Source: a virus
Strand: one strand, 5' to 3'
IMG/VR virus record: IMGVR_UViG_3300033150_002214
Location: 1 to 37,904 of that record
Length of the DNA stretch: 37,904 nt
Translations under genes and position numbers: made by a program
Shown: piece after piece, positions 7,680 through 15,237 of the stretch
Position numbering within the stretch: the first letter of the stretch is position 1
Layout of the letters: the number at the start of each line of letters is the position of its first letter
Notes under the pieces: model-generated
What the model was told of the DNA's origin: nothing
The model's input: only the letters and a program-made list of their open reading frames with translations
Database searches by the model: none

Positions 7680-8278
7680 GCTGCCTCCTCAAACGAAAAA
7701 GCCGCTGGTCCCCGGCCCCCGGCCCCCGGCCCCCGGAATCGATGGCCCGGAGTCCGGGGGCTGCGGGGGCTGCGGGGGCGCGGCGGCAACAGAAGAGAAG
7801 AAAATGGAACGCGGCGCGCCGCGATCGGCGCGCCAGGGGGCCCGGGGCGCCGGGGGCCCGGGGGCGCCGGGGGCGCCGGGGGCCAGGGCGGAAACGAAGC
7901 GCACGGGCCGGGCCTTCCGTGGCCCGATGATCCGTGGCGCCGCGGACGCCGACCGTGCGCGGTCGGAAGCGATCCATCGCCGCCGCACTACAATGCAAAG
8001 GAATCGGCGCATCGCGCCGGGCAGCGCGAGGCGCCGGAATCGAGCGCGCGATCGGCTCCGCCCGCCCGGCGACCGTCGCTGGGGAACACGGACGGACTCG
8101 TTTTGCGGCCAATCGACGCGGCCGCCGAAACACGTCAAAAGACGACCGCACGCGCCCGATGAAGAAGGGCGCGTCTCGCCGATTGACGAGGCGCGCCACG
8201 CTCCGACGACAAACGACGGCGCCCGTCCGGCGACCATCGCCGGAAGACACGGGCCGCTACGACAAGGTTCGAATGAGT
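7680..8278. other. About 600 bp without a convincing gene, very GC-rich
   Basis: No frame on either strand combines a ribosome site, a plausible start and a natural composition. The minus frame that ends in GTSGFFV just before the next gene's ribosome site is the best candidate (start near 8009), but its protein is Pro/Ala/Arg-rich and has no motif. The interval contains tandem GCCGGGGGC-like units (7837-7886) and two imperfect 30-bp direct repeats, each with CCGGCGACC, beginning near 8065 and 8222. It may be a degenerated gene or a regulatory region. Confidence 0.4.
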
Positions 8279-8734
8279 TTAGAGCCGCGGCAGCCAGTGC
8301 CACGTTCCGGCGCCTGGCACGACATCGCCATCGTAAGGCACGTGAATCAGGACCGGGTTGAAATCGTGGGCAGATGGATCGAGCATCCCATCGCGGAAGA
8401 CATGGAGATTCACGACCTGCAGACTGGTCGAGACCTGCGTGATGATCGCGGGCCGGACGTTCCGATCGGTCGCGACGTACAGGACGATCTGTCCGATCGT
8501 GGGTCGCTGCTGCTGGGCCTGATCCGGGGCCCGATCCGGGGCCCGATCCGGGGGCTGATCCGGGGGCTGATCCGGGGGCTGATCCGGGGGCTTCGGCGCG
8601 GCCGCCGGCGGCGCTGGGGCAGTCGATCCCGTCTCGGCCGGCGCTGTTGCCGGTTGTTGCTCGGTGCTCCGTGCTGATTGCTGCTCGTTGTTTTCGGGGG
8701 TAGTTCCGGGGGCCACATCGCGCTCCTTTGTCAT
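8279..8734 (-). CDS. Hypothetical protein with disordered PPDQ-repeat arm, 151 aa
   Basis: The first 75 residues are low-complexity (Gln, Thr, Pro, Ala), with repeats of the PPDQ/APDR type encoded by tandem copies of a GATCCGGGGGCT-like unit at 8520-8590. The last 75 residues form a well-composed domain (PTIGQIVLYVATDRNVRPAI ... VNLHVFRDGM ... VPGAGTWHWLPRL) that resembles a small domain found in other phage early proteins; I recall it only in general terms. The ATG at 8734 has no clear ribosome site. The gene lies between the integrase and the gene-poor interval. Function unknown. Confidence 0.6.
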   Translation of the reverse strand: MTKERDVAPGTTPENNEQQSARSTEQQPATAPAETGSTAPAPPAAAPKPPDQPPDQPPDQPPDRAPDRAPDQAQQQRPTIGQIVLYVATDRNVRPAIITQVSTSLQVVNLHVFRDGMLDPSAHDFNPVLIHVPYDGDVVPGAGTWHWLPRL

Positions 8735-8821
8735 GTTGGGAGGATGCGTAGAAGGAAGACGCGCCGACGAAGCCGTTCTCCGCCGACGCGCCAGGGCATT
8801 GGGCAGGTTCAGCCGCGGAAA

Positions 8822-9835
8822 TCAGGCGTACCGACGGATCGCCTCGATCGCCGACGCCTGATCGGGCGGGGCATAGATCTCGCTCGTCGAGCGGTGCCGA
8901 TGCCCCATCACCGCCTGGACGACATCGAGGCCCGCCGCAGCGCGCATGCGCTTGGCGAAGCTGTGACGAATCTGGTTCGGCGTCCAGGACGGGATGTTGA
9001 ACTCGCGGTTGATGCGCCGGATCGCCTGCCGATAGGAGCTGGTGGTGTAGGGGAAGAGCCGGCCGTCCCATCGCGCACGCGGCAGCCACGTCTCGACGAT
9101 GCCCTGGGCGATCTCGTTGAGGTAGATCCTGCGATCGAAGCCGCGATGCCGACCCTTGTGCTGGAGCGGCCGGTAGATCATCATGTCGAACGCGGGATCG
9201 AACAGCGTGAGCTGCATCGTCTCCACGCGGAGCTCGTCTCGCTTCATCGAAACCAGCTCGCCCGGCCGCATGCCCGTGTGCCAGTGCAGATCGAGCATCA
9301 CCGACAGGCACAGGGCCTGGCTCGCTCGCCGCGGATCCTTGCTCAAATCGGCCAGCGCCTTCACTGTGGCCAGAAAGTCCGGCTCGGGGACTTCCTGGAC
9401 GTCTTCGGTCTCGCGGGCAGGTGATCGGCCGTAGGCGAGCGGCTCCACGAGCCGCAGATCCTCGAGCACGCTGGCGGGCACCCAGCGCTGGGGCGGCTTC
9501 GTCGCCCAACGGAAGCATCGCCGCACCATCATGCAGCACTTGTTGATGTACTCGCGTGAGAGCCGCTGCCCGTCCGCCAGCCGCCGCTCCAGGAGCCAGT
9601 CCTGCACGGCACAGAGGTCCTCGGCGCAGATGGAGCCGGGGGCCCTGTCGCCGGCGACGGCCCGCAGGGCCCGGAGGGCCGAGCGGAGATTCTTCGCCTC
9701 GCCCGTCGGCCGCCGGGCGCCATTGGCATCCGGCGGCGAGCAGTAGTACTCCTCGGCGTGGGCGAGGTAGCGGTCGCAGAGCTCGTTGATGGTGGAGGGC
9801 CGTGAGATGGCCCCGGACGTTCGGTTCGTCCTCAT
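8822..9835 (-). CDS. int: Tyrosine recombinase / phage integrase
   Basis: This 337-aa enzyme would catalyse site-specific integration and excision. It has an N-terminal SAM-like core-binding domain (about 12-115) and a catalytic domain (about 150-337) with R190 (HTGMRPGEL), K227 (LQHKGRH), R290 (NQIRHSF), H312 (MGHRH) and the nucleophile Y321 (TSEIYA). The first position of the usual HxxR box is Asn287. ATG 9835 is chosen because AGGAGG lies eight bases upstream; a longer frame lacks one. It sits about 600 bp from a tRNA-Gly 3' fragment on the same strand, the expected layout of int beside attP. Confidence 0.92.
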   Translation of the reverse strand: MRTNRTSGAISRPSTINELCDRYLAHAEEYYCSPPDANGARRPTGEAKNLRSALRALRAVAGDRAPGSICAEDLCAVQDWLLERRLADGQRLSREYINKCCMMVRRCFRWATKPPQRWVPASVLEDLRLVEPLAYGRSPARETEDVQEVPEPDFLATVKALADLSKDPRRASQALCLSVMLDLHWHTGMRPGELVSMKRDELRVETMQLTLFDPAFDMMIYRPLQHKGRHRGFDRRIYLNEIAQGIVETWLPRARWDGRLFPYTTSSYRQAIRRINREFNIPSWTPNQIRHSFAKRMRAAAGLDVVQAVMGHRHRSTSEIYAPPDQASAIEAIRRYA

Positions 9836-9959
9836 GGTCTCGTCCTCCTGTATTGCTCCGGGCGGTCCGTCCCTCCCGGAGGGGGTTGACCGGTTGATGG
9901 AGGAGAAACCCGTGCATCGCGATCCCATCCTTGATCGCTTTCTCCCCGCGCACCGATAA

Positions 9960-10100
9960 CCGGCTACTGCAGGCCGGCGGGGGCTTTGCCGACTATCGGT
10001 GGGGGGAACGGTGCTCGCGAGGAGCCCCGTTTCGGTCGTTCGGTTGTCGCCAGGTTGGAGGGCGGGGTAGTGGTCCGCCGAGCCAGCCTGCAGTAGCCGG
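9960..10100. repeat. 15-bp perfect inverted repeat upstream of integrase
   Basis: CCGGCTACTGCAGGC at 9960-9974 is repeated in inverted orientation at 10086-10100 with 111 bp between. A related CTGCAGGCCGGC stretch recurs near 10390. The placement between int and the tRNA fragment suits integrase arm-type sites, an excisionase site or an operator controlling int. None of these can be assigned from sequence alone. Confidence 0.5.
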
Positions 10101-10273
10101 CAACCGTACCGAGGGCGCCCGGGTTGTCAACCCTATTTTGAAGAGGACACCCCGCTCCGGCAACAGCGAACCCTAACAAACGGGCCTCTTGTTGAACCGG
10201 GCGGGAGCGGCAATTCCGGGGGCTGAGCGTAAGCTGGGAATGCTGACGTTCAGGGAGGGCTGGGCGATCTGGG

Positions 10274-10312
10274 CGCAAAAGAAGCCCGCGAGCCACTACA
10301 CTCGCGGGCCTT
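10274..10312 (-). terminator. Rho-independent terminator downstream of the tRNA fragment
   Basis: On the minus strand a 9-bp GC stem (GCCCGCGAG with CTCGCGGGC, arms 10301-10309 and 10284-10292) with an 8-base loop is followed by TTCTTTTG. It lies about 110 bp beyond the 3' end of the tRNA-Gly fragment. After integration it would end transcription of the restored host tRNA gene, and so may insulate the prophage from tRNA transcription. Confidence 0.7.
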
Positions 10313-10423
10313 GATCCTGCGTTTCAGACGCCGCAGGACCCGCTGACGGCGGCACTTGTGCGCCACCGCGATCCGGGACGTGCGTGTTGCTGCAGGCCGG
10401 CTATCCGGTGCACGTCGCCGGAA

Positions 10424-10470
10424 AGCGGGTGAAGGGGATCGAACCCTCGACATTCAGCTTGGGAAACTGC
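10424..10470 (-). other. attP: attP core: 3' half of tRNA-Gly(CCC)
   Basis: Read on the minus strand this holds an anticodon loop TTCCCAA (anticodon CCC at 10463-10461) with most of its stem, a five-base variable region, the T arm (GAGGG, TTCGATC, CCCTT), the 3' acceptor strand CACCCGC and a discriminator T. The expected 5' acceptor strand GCGGGTG and the D arm are missing upstream, and CCA is not encoded. Only the 3' half exists, as for phages that integrate into tRNA genes and rebuild the 3' end. The first anticodon-stem pair is mismatched, which may mark the end of homology with the host gene. Confidence 0.75.
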
Positions 10471-10680
10471 GGCTCGGGTCCGTCCGTAAGTTGTTAGGCG
10501 AACAAAAAGGCCGAGAAAATCCTAGCTGATCGCCGCCGCGGCGGCCGACCTTCCGTGGAATATTTGTGGATAACCTCCTGGCCCGGGCTTCCGCCGGCGG
10601 AGCGGCCGTGATACATTCGGCGCAGTCAGATCGTGAGGGTCCGATGGCCATCATGCGAGTTGCGGACGGAGGGCATAGCC

Positions 10681-11373
10681 ATGCCGACCTTTCGGGTCCG
10701 CGGGACGAAGCGACAGACGGGCGAGCCGATCGTCGGCCGGATGAAGGCCGCCTCACTCGAGCGCGCCGAGGCGCACTGCCGCGAGCAGGGGATCACTATC
10801 ACCGAACTGACCGAGATTGAGCCCCCGGAAGCGCCGCCCCCTGAAGGGCCGCCCCCGGAAGCGCCGCCCCCTGAAGGGCCGCCCGCGGAAGCGCCGCCGC
10901 GGGAAGCGCCGCCGCCGGAAGCGCCGCCCGCATCGGCGCAAGATGAACCGCTGGCGCCGGGCCAATACGAGTTTACCGGTCGAGTTCTACCGGGTGAGGG
11001 CACGCGCGTGTACGTCCGTGCGCCGGTGCCCGTGCGTCCCTACAGCGCCGTGGCGATGATCATCATCATCCTGCGGATCGTCGGCGCCGCGCTCGCGGTG
11101 CTCTTCGGACTCATCCTCATCGGCGGCTTCATCGGCGCCAGCCAGGGCGGCGCGATGGTGCTCATCATCGCCTTTCTCATCGCCATCGCATTCGCCGTCG
11201 CCGCTGTGCTCGTCGTCGCCCTCGCCGAGCTGCTGCAGATGCAGCGCGATGTGGCGCAGAACAGCGCGCGGCTCGATGAACGCCTGGCGAATCTCCAGAC
11301 GCAGCGGCCCCCGGAAGTAGTCGCGTCTTCGTCGTCCACCTTCCGGGGGCGCCGGCTCAGATCGCCCCGCTGA
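10681..11373 (+). CDS. Membrane protein with type II secretion F-like N-terminus
   Basis: This 230-aa protein is one of few plus-strand genes. Residues 1-46 (FRVRGTKRQTGEPIVGRMKA, then ERAEAHCREQGITITEL) resemble the N-terminal cytoplasmic domain of T2SS F/PilC proteins. Residues 47-85 are a PPEAPPPEG-type linker encoded by 10-mer copies and variants. Two strong membrane spans follow (about 123-152 and 157-182), then a short coiled coil (185-207). ATG 10681 has GGAGG eight bases upstream. It converges on and overlaps the fibre gene by 17 bp. It could be a lysogenic-conversion gene or a phage membrane factor; the function is unknown. Confidence 0.7.
   Translation: MPTFRVRGTKRQTGEPIVGRMKAASLERAEAHCREQGITITELTEIEPPEAPPPEGPPPEAPPPEGPPAEAPPREAPPPEAPPASAQDEPLAPGQYEFTGRVLPGEGTRVYVRAPVPVRPYSAVAMIIIILRIVGAALAVLFGLILIGGFIGASQGGAMVLIIAFLIAIAFAVAAVLVVALAELLQMQRDVAQNSARLDERLANLQTQRPPEVVASSSSTFRGRRLRSPR
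11307..11350. repeat. Inverted pair of 10-mers near convergent gene ends
   Basis: GCCCCCGGAAG (11307-11317) and CTTCCGGGGGC (11340-11350) form a perfect 11-bp inverted repeat with a 22-base loop, a few tens of bases before the stop codons of both convergent genes. It could act as a bidirectional transcription barrier, although no U tract follows on either strand. Confidence 0.55.
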
Positions 11374-12670
11374 CCTTCACCGCGAGATCGAACGTCCCCG
11401 CCGTCAGGCCCCCGGTCGTGGAGCCCAGGCCCGTCACGCTCATCTTCACGGTGATGTTCGTGCTCCCGCTGTACGATTCGCAGTTGTCCGCGACAGGGCC
11501 ATAGATCGCGAAGCTGTCCACGGCCTGGTTCCAGTTCCAGGTGGCTCCTGCGGTGTACTTGTTGCTGCCGGCCACGCCGATCTCGACCACGCACGTCGCC
11601 ATGCCGCCCTGCACGGGCTGCTCGGTCACGCGGCACGTGATCGCCTCGATGACGCCGCCCGCGGGCAGGACGAATGCGATCTCGGTCTCCTGGTTCGAGC
11701 CGCCCGTGAAGTCGCTCTCATCGACCTCGATGATGTACCAGTGCCCATAGGGCCCGGCCCCCGGAGTGCCGCCGAGGGCGATGGGCGTGCCGCTCTCGCC
11801 GTTGATCGCCGTGACCATCTCCGCGCCCGTCTGGTCGGCGGTCGCACCGTTCTCGACGTTGAGATCTGTCCGCACCTCCTCGTAGCTGCGGCCCTCGAGG
11901 CCGCCGGCGGTGAACTTCGCGTAATCGCCCGCCCCGGCGCCGCTGTCGTGATCGACCTGGACGATGTTGTTGTCCGCGATGCCGATCGAGACGGCCGCGA
12001 CGTTGCCGCCTGTGAGGCGTCCGAGCAGCGTCTGCTCGTTGAAACTGATGGCCGTGGGCGTGTTGTCGGCGACCGCGGCGAGGACGGTCTGGGCATCGTA
12101 GTTCGTGATCGTGCCCGTCCAGGTCTGCGTGCCCGTGATGTTGATGGGGACGCCGGCCGCCCCGATGTTCACCGCACTCGTGTTCGCATCGCCGCATATC
12201 AGTGTGCCGGGCGTGCCGTAGACGGAACAGCCCCCGCGAAACGTGAGGTCGCCCCCATCATGTCCGTAGTTTATTCCAGCCCCGCCGGTGATCGTCAGCG
12301 AGCCGCCATGTCCGGCCAGGTTGTTGTGGCCATAGATGGCCCACGCATCGCTGTCCGTCGTCAGATTGCCATTGTCCAAGCACGCGATGTGGCTGTCCTG
12401 CAGGCCCTTCGTACCGTCCCACCGCACGACGCACCCGTCCGTCCCCGTGCCGTCGAGGTCGGTCAGGCGCTCGGAGAGCTCATCGAGGGCAGGCGCCACC
12501 TCGCCGGGGCCCCCGGAAGCCGTCCAGTCCATGGGATCCTCCGGTGTGTACCAGACATAGGCCGCATCGATCGGGCCGTCGCCCTGGCCGATCATGGAGA
12601 AAATGCCGAAGCCGCCGGCGAGCGCGCCCAGGCCGAGTCCGAAACCTGCTGCGAGTCGTCCGAAATTCAT
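11357..12670 (-). CDS. Tail fibre / distal tail protein
   Basis: This 437-aa protein has a hydrophobic Gly/Ala-rich N-terminus (about 4-27) and then repetitive beta-rich sequence (GNLTTDSDAWAIYGHNNLAG, GGSLTITGGAGINYGHDGGD, SAVNIGAAGVPINITGTQTW) characteristic of trimeric fibre shafts. A C-terminal domain (about 310-437, GHWYIIEVDESDFTGG ... TNITVKMSVTGLG) looks like a beta-sandwich tip. It is the last gene of the tail cluster, where receptor-binding proteins usually lie. The hydrophobic N-terminus could be a signal or a hydrophobic attachment segment. The role is inferred from composition and position. Confidence 0.65.
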   Translation of the reverse strand: MNFGRLAAGFGLGLGALAGGFGIFSMIGQGDGPIDAAYVWYTPEDPMDWTASGGPGEVAPALDELSERLTDLDGTGTDGCVVRWDGTKGLQDSHIACLDNGNLTTDSDAWAIYGHNNLAGHGGSLTITGGAGINYGHDGGDLTFRGGCSVYGTPGTLICGDANTSAVNIGAAGVPINITGTQTWTGTITNYDAQTVLAAVADNTPTAISFNEQTLLGRLTGGNVAAVSIGIADNNIVQVDHDSGAGAGDYAKFTAGGLEGRSYEEVRTDLNVENGATADQTGAEMVTAINGESGTPIALGGTPGAGPYGHWYIIEVDESDFTGGSNQETEIAFVLPAGGVIEAITCRVTEQPVQGGMATCVVEIGVAGSNKYTAGATWNWNQAVDSFAIYGPVADNCESYSGSTNITVKMSVTGLGSTTGGLTAGTFDLAVKVSGAI

Positions 12671-12741
12671 CGTGCTTGTCCTTTCTATGACGCGCCGCGA
12701 TTCATCGCGTGGAGAAGACGCGGCAGATGTGATGATGTCGC

Positions 12742-13071
12742 TTATGTGATCGTCCCGTGAATCCGCGTGCGGCCGCTGCTGCCGGCGTTCGCCGTCGTCA
12801 CCTTCGCCCGCAGCGCCCGCTTGCCGGCCAGGCTGAGCCGTTCGATGGCCCGGTTGCCATCGTTGAGCGTCGGGCTGTCATCGACCCAATAATCGCTGCC
12901 GTCGGCGTGGCAATGCTGACGCGACGTCCATTGCCACGTGATCACGCTCGTGCCCCATGCGGTCGGCTCGATCGCCTGGATGACGGCGAGCGTCTCTCCG
13001 GCCGTGAGCTCGATCGGCTCGCTCACAGCCCCTTCCAGTCGGGTGTCGAGGACGAAGCAGAAGTAACGCAT
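12742..13071 (-). CDS. Small tail-region protein, 109 aa
   Basis: A 109-residue beta-rich protein (FCFVLDTRLEGAVSEPIELT, GETLAVIQAIEPTAWGTSVI, WQWTSRQHC) between two tail genes. It ends in RTRIHGTIT. It lies 12 bp downstream of the 471-aa tail gene and is probably co-transcribed with it. It could be a baseplate, tip-attachment or fibre-chaperone component; no family is recognised. Confidence 0.6.
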   Translation of the reverse strand: MRYFCFVLDTRLEGAVSEPIELTAGETLAVIQAIEPTAWGTSVITWQWTSRQHCHADGSDYWVDDSPTLNDGNRAIERLSLAGKRALRAKVTTANAGSSGRTRIHGTIT

Positions 13072-13083
13072 GGCGGCGTTTTC

Positions 13084-14499
13084 CTACGCGATGAGGTCGT
13101 CGCTGATCGACGGCGTGTCGGACACGGGCAGCAGCAGCGGCTCGCCCGTCGGCAACCGCATGCCGTGGATGTCCCAGACACGATCGAGCCAGGTGATGAT
13201 CTGGCTCATCGTGCGGTTATTCGTGATCGTCGCCGTGATGACATCCCCCTTCACCCAGGGCGTGGCGCCGCCGATGATCGCCAGCTTCGGATCCTGCGCC
13301 CAGAGATCGAAGGCCTCGGCGATCGCGATCCCCCCCACATAAATGTTGTCGCCATCGCCGAGGGCGGTCGAGGTCTCGAGGATGATCTCGGCGGCGGCTG
13401 GAATCAGATACGGCGTCCAGACGAGGGCGGCGTACCACGTGTAAACATCGGTCAGGGCCGTGCAATCGACGGTGACGGCACACGGATCAAGCGTGTTGAG
13501 GATGGTGCCGCCGCCATCCTGGAAGCTCAGTCGCAGCACGCCGGCCCCCGGAACGTCCGTGCCCTTGCGCACCACCGGACCGATCACGTACGGCCGGGCC
13601 GGGCGCAGCAGCGTCGCGCTGGCCCCATCACAGGGTTGCGGGAGGGAGGGTTTCGTGCCCACAGCATCACCGACGAGCTTCAGGTGCTTCGTGCCGACAT
13701 ACGGCTCCGTGTCGTCTTCGAAGATGTGGACTCCGGCGGTCCCGGCCTTCGGCGGGCCCCAGTAGCTCGGCACGTTGGTGACGAAAAGCTGCATGGCGCC
13801 GTTGCTGACGATGTTCTTGCCCGGCCCGATGCCGCGCTGGCGATCGAGGGCGATCGAGGTCATGCGGCCGGTGAGGCCGCTGCCGCCTTTTGCGAACCAC
13901 TCGTGGCACATGTTCGGCTTCGTCGCCTTGCCGGAGACCTCGAAGACTTCCTCGCCGGCGCGGACGGCGCGCCGGGGCCCTTGGGCATCGGCGGTGCAGA
14001 GCATCCTGATCTTCTCGGGGCGCGCGTTGGCCAGGTAGGCGCCGGTGCGATCCTTCACGCCGACAGCGCCCACGCCGTCGCCCGTGTTCGTGTGTCCGGG
14101 GGCGCCGTAGGCGACCGTGGCGGCGACCGTGCAGTCGTTGAGCGTCTCGCTGTCGGCGATCATGAACTGGCGAAGCGTGCGGACCATCGCGATGAGTTGC
14201 TCGCGATCGCGGATCGCCTCGAGCAGCTCCTCAGCGCCGACCTGGCGGATAAAGAAATGCCCGGTGGCGTTGGCGATCGCCTGGCTGTTGAGGAGGACGG
14301 CCTGGTCGATGTTGTCGAACGCGCGCAACACCTCGTTGAACTCGTAGAGTTCGGCCTCCTCGGTGTCGCCCACGATCAGGCCGCGCTCGGTCTTGAGGTC
14401 GGTGCGCAGCGTATCGAGCGTCGCCAGGCGGGCGAAGACGCGGCAGACGGCATTGAAGGCGCCCTGCGTGTCGCCGCTCTCTTGATACGGGAATGCCAT
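13084..14499 (-). CDS. Distal tail structural protein, 471 aa
   Basis: The N-terminal 120 residues are helical (FNAVCRVFARLATLDTLRTD, ELYEFNEVLRAFDNIDQAVL), and the remainder is beta-rich with many Gly, Asp and Thr, ending in a domain with ITNNRTMSQIITWLDRVWDI. It is encoded in the distal tail cluster, after the Cys-rich protein and ahead of the fibre. This suggests a virion component, perhaps tail-tip or capsid-binding. I do not recognise a named family. A 10-mer copy (13546) codes for part of a loop (GTDVPGAG). Confidence 0.6.
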   Translation of the reverse strand: MAFPYQESGDTQGAFNAVCRVFARLATLDTLRTDLKTERGLIVGDTEEAELYEFNEVLRAFDNIDQAVLLNSQAIANATGHFFIRQVGAEELLEAIRDREQLIAMVRTLRQFMIADSETLNDCTVAATVAYGAPGHTNTGDGVGAVGVKDRTGAYLANARPEKIRMLCTADAQGPRRAVRAGEEVFEVSGKATKPNMCHEWFAKGGSGLTGRMTSIALDRQRGIGPGKNIVSNGAMQLFVTNVPSYWGPPKAGTAGVHIFEDDTEPYVGTKHLKLVGDAVGTKPSLPQPCDGASATLLRPARPYVIGPVVRKGTDVPGAGVLRLSFQDGGGTILNTLDPCAVTVDCTALTDVYTWYAALVWTPYLIPAAAEIILETSTALGDGDNIYVGGIAIAEAFDLWAQDPKLAIIGGATPWVKGDVITATITNNRTMSQIITWLDRVWDIHGMRLPTGEPLLLPVSDTPSISDDLIA

Positions 14500-14510
14500 G
14501 GTCGGTTACC

Positions 14511-15161
14511 TCACGCTGGATCGAGGATGATCACATTGCCGGGATTCAAGATTAGCACGTCTGGATCGGTCCACTCTTCATAATCGGTATACTGCCCAGC
14601 GCGTGGACACTCTTCGCCGGGCGATACTGGATCAGCCTGCCACCACATGCCGCCGAAGTTGTGGTAACAATAGGGCGCATAATCATGTTGAACATATACT
14701 TTATGCCTTAGTAGATTATGCGGTCTGCCATTATGTAAATCGCAAGTTAGATCGCGCGGATATGAGCCGGGCCAGAATCGAAACTGCGGGTACTCAACCC
14801 AGAATTCAGCCTCCAACACGCCATCGATCCAGCGCTGAACATAGTCTGTCATGTAGACGATATGCTGTGAAGCGTTCACGCAACGGTATATATGCGCGAG
14901 CGGGTCAAATGGCATCCGAACTTGCAATGCGACCTCATGTACGCAGTAGAAATCAGGGTAATATGAGTAGGGGCTGATCGCTTTGAACTGCGTATGAATC
15001 AGCCGCATGTGATCGTGGCACGGCGGCACGTTCCAGGTCGGGCAATCGCCCCCGCCGCCCGAGCCGCAGCAGCACTTCTTCGCCAGGAGGCCTCCGCCGA
15101 GCGGGTGCGGCCTGTACGGCTTGATGTCCGGTGGCGGTCCCGGTCCGGGTATGCGCGGCAT
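14511..15161 (-). CDS. Cys/His/Tyr-rich mosaic tail protein, 216 aa
   Basis: The N-terminus is a Pro/Gly-rich arm (MPRIPGPGPPPDIKPYRPHP), followed by a Cys cluster (KKCCCGSGGGGDCP) and a domain very rich in Tyr, Trp, His and Cys (YSYYPDFYC, FWVEYPQFRFW, VQHDYAPYCYHNFGGMWW). The codons for residues beyond about 55 are much richer in A+T than the flanking genes. ATG 15161 is chosen because GGAGG lies nine bases upstream; a GTG nine bases further up would abut it. The position suits a tail-tip or receptor-binding accessory. The composition break suggests that the C-terminal domain was acquired recently. Confidence 0.6.
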   Translation of the reverse strand: MPRIPGPGPPPDIKPYRPHPLGGGLLAKKCCCGSGGGGDCPTWNVPPCHDHMRLIHTQFKAISPYSYYPDFYCVHEVALQVRMPFDPLAHIYRCVNASQHIVYMTDYVQRWIDGVLEAEFWVEYPQFRFWPGSYPRDLTCDLHNGRPHNLLRHKVYVQHDYAPYCYHNFGGMWWQADPVSPGEECPRAGQYTDYEEWTDPDVLILNPGNVIILDPA

Positions 15162-15237
15162 TATGAACACCCTCCCGCCGTCCCACGGACGGCCGCTCTC
15201 CTGCTCACCTGTTCACCTGATCCGATCGTTCTCATCA

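Larger units (their letters stand above)
9836..10680. other. Intergenic integration/control region
   Basis: About 845 bp without a convincing gene between int (minus) and a plus-strand membrane gene. It holds the 15-bp inverted repeat, one 10-mer copy (10214), the terminator hairpin, the tRNA-Gly fragment, a GC palindrome around 10533-10546 and, at 10565-10573, a perfect match to the DnaA box (TTATCCACA on the minus strand). Divergent promoters for int and the plus-strand gene are expected here, but no strong -35/-10 pair was identified. Confidence 0.6.

Noticed and set aside
8520-8590. CRISPR-like or microsatellite array
   Set aside because: The short tandem units are in frame and encode PPDQ/APDR repeats in a disordered protein arm; there are no spacers.
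7689-9953. 754-codon minus-strand frame spanning integrase and early genes
   Set aside because: Overlaps the true integrase in another frame; only its last part, in the gene-poor gap, was considered as a weak candidate.
10424-10470. Complete tRNA gene or prophage-host junction
   Set aside because: The 5' half is absent, and phage genes lie on both sides, so this is attP and not an intact tRNA or attL/attR.
12757-14583. 608-codon open frame on the plus strand opposite the tail genes
   Set aside because: Arg/Ala/Asp-rich composition with no domain; it mirrors well-formed minus-strand tail genes and is a by-product of high GC.
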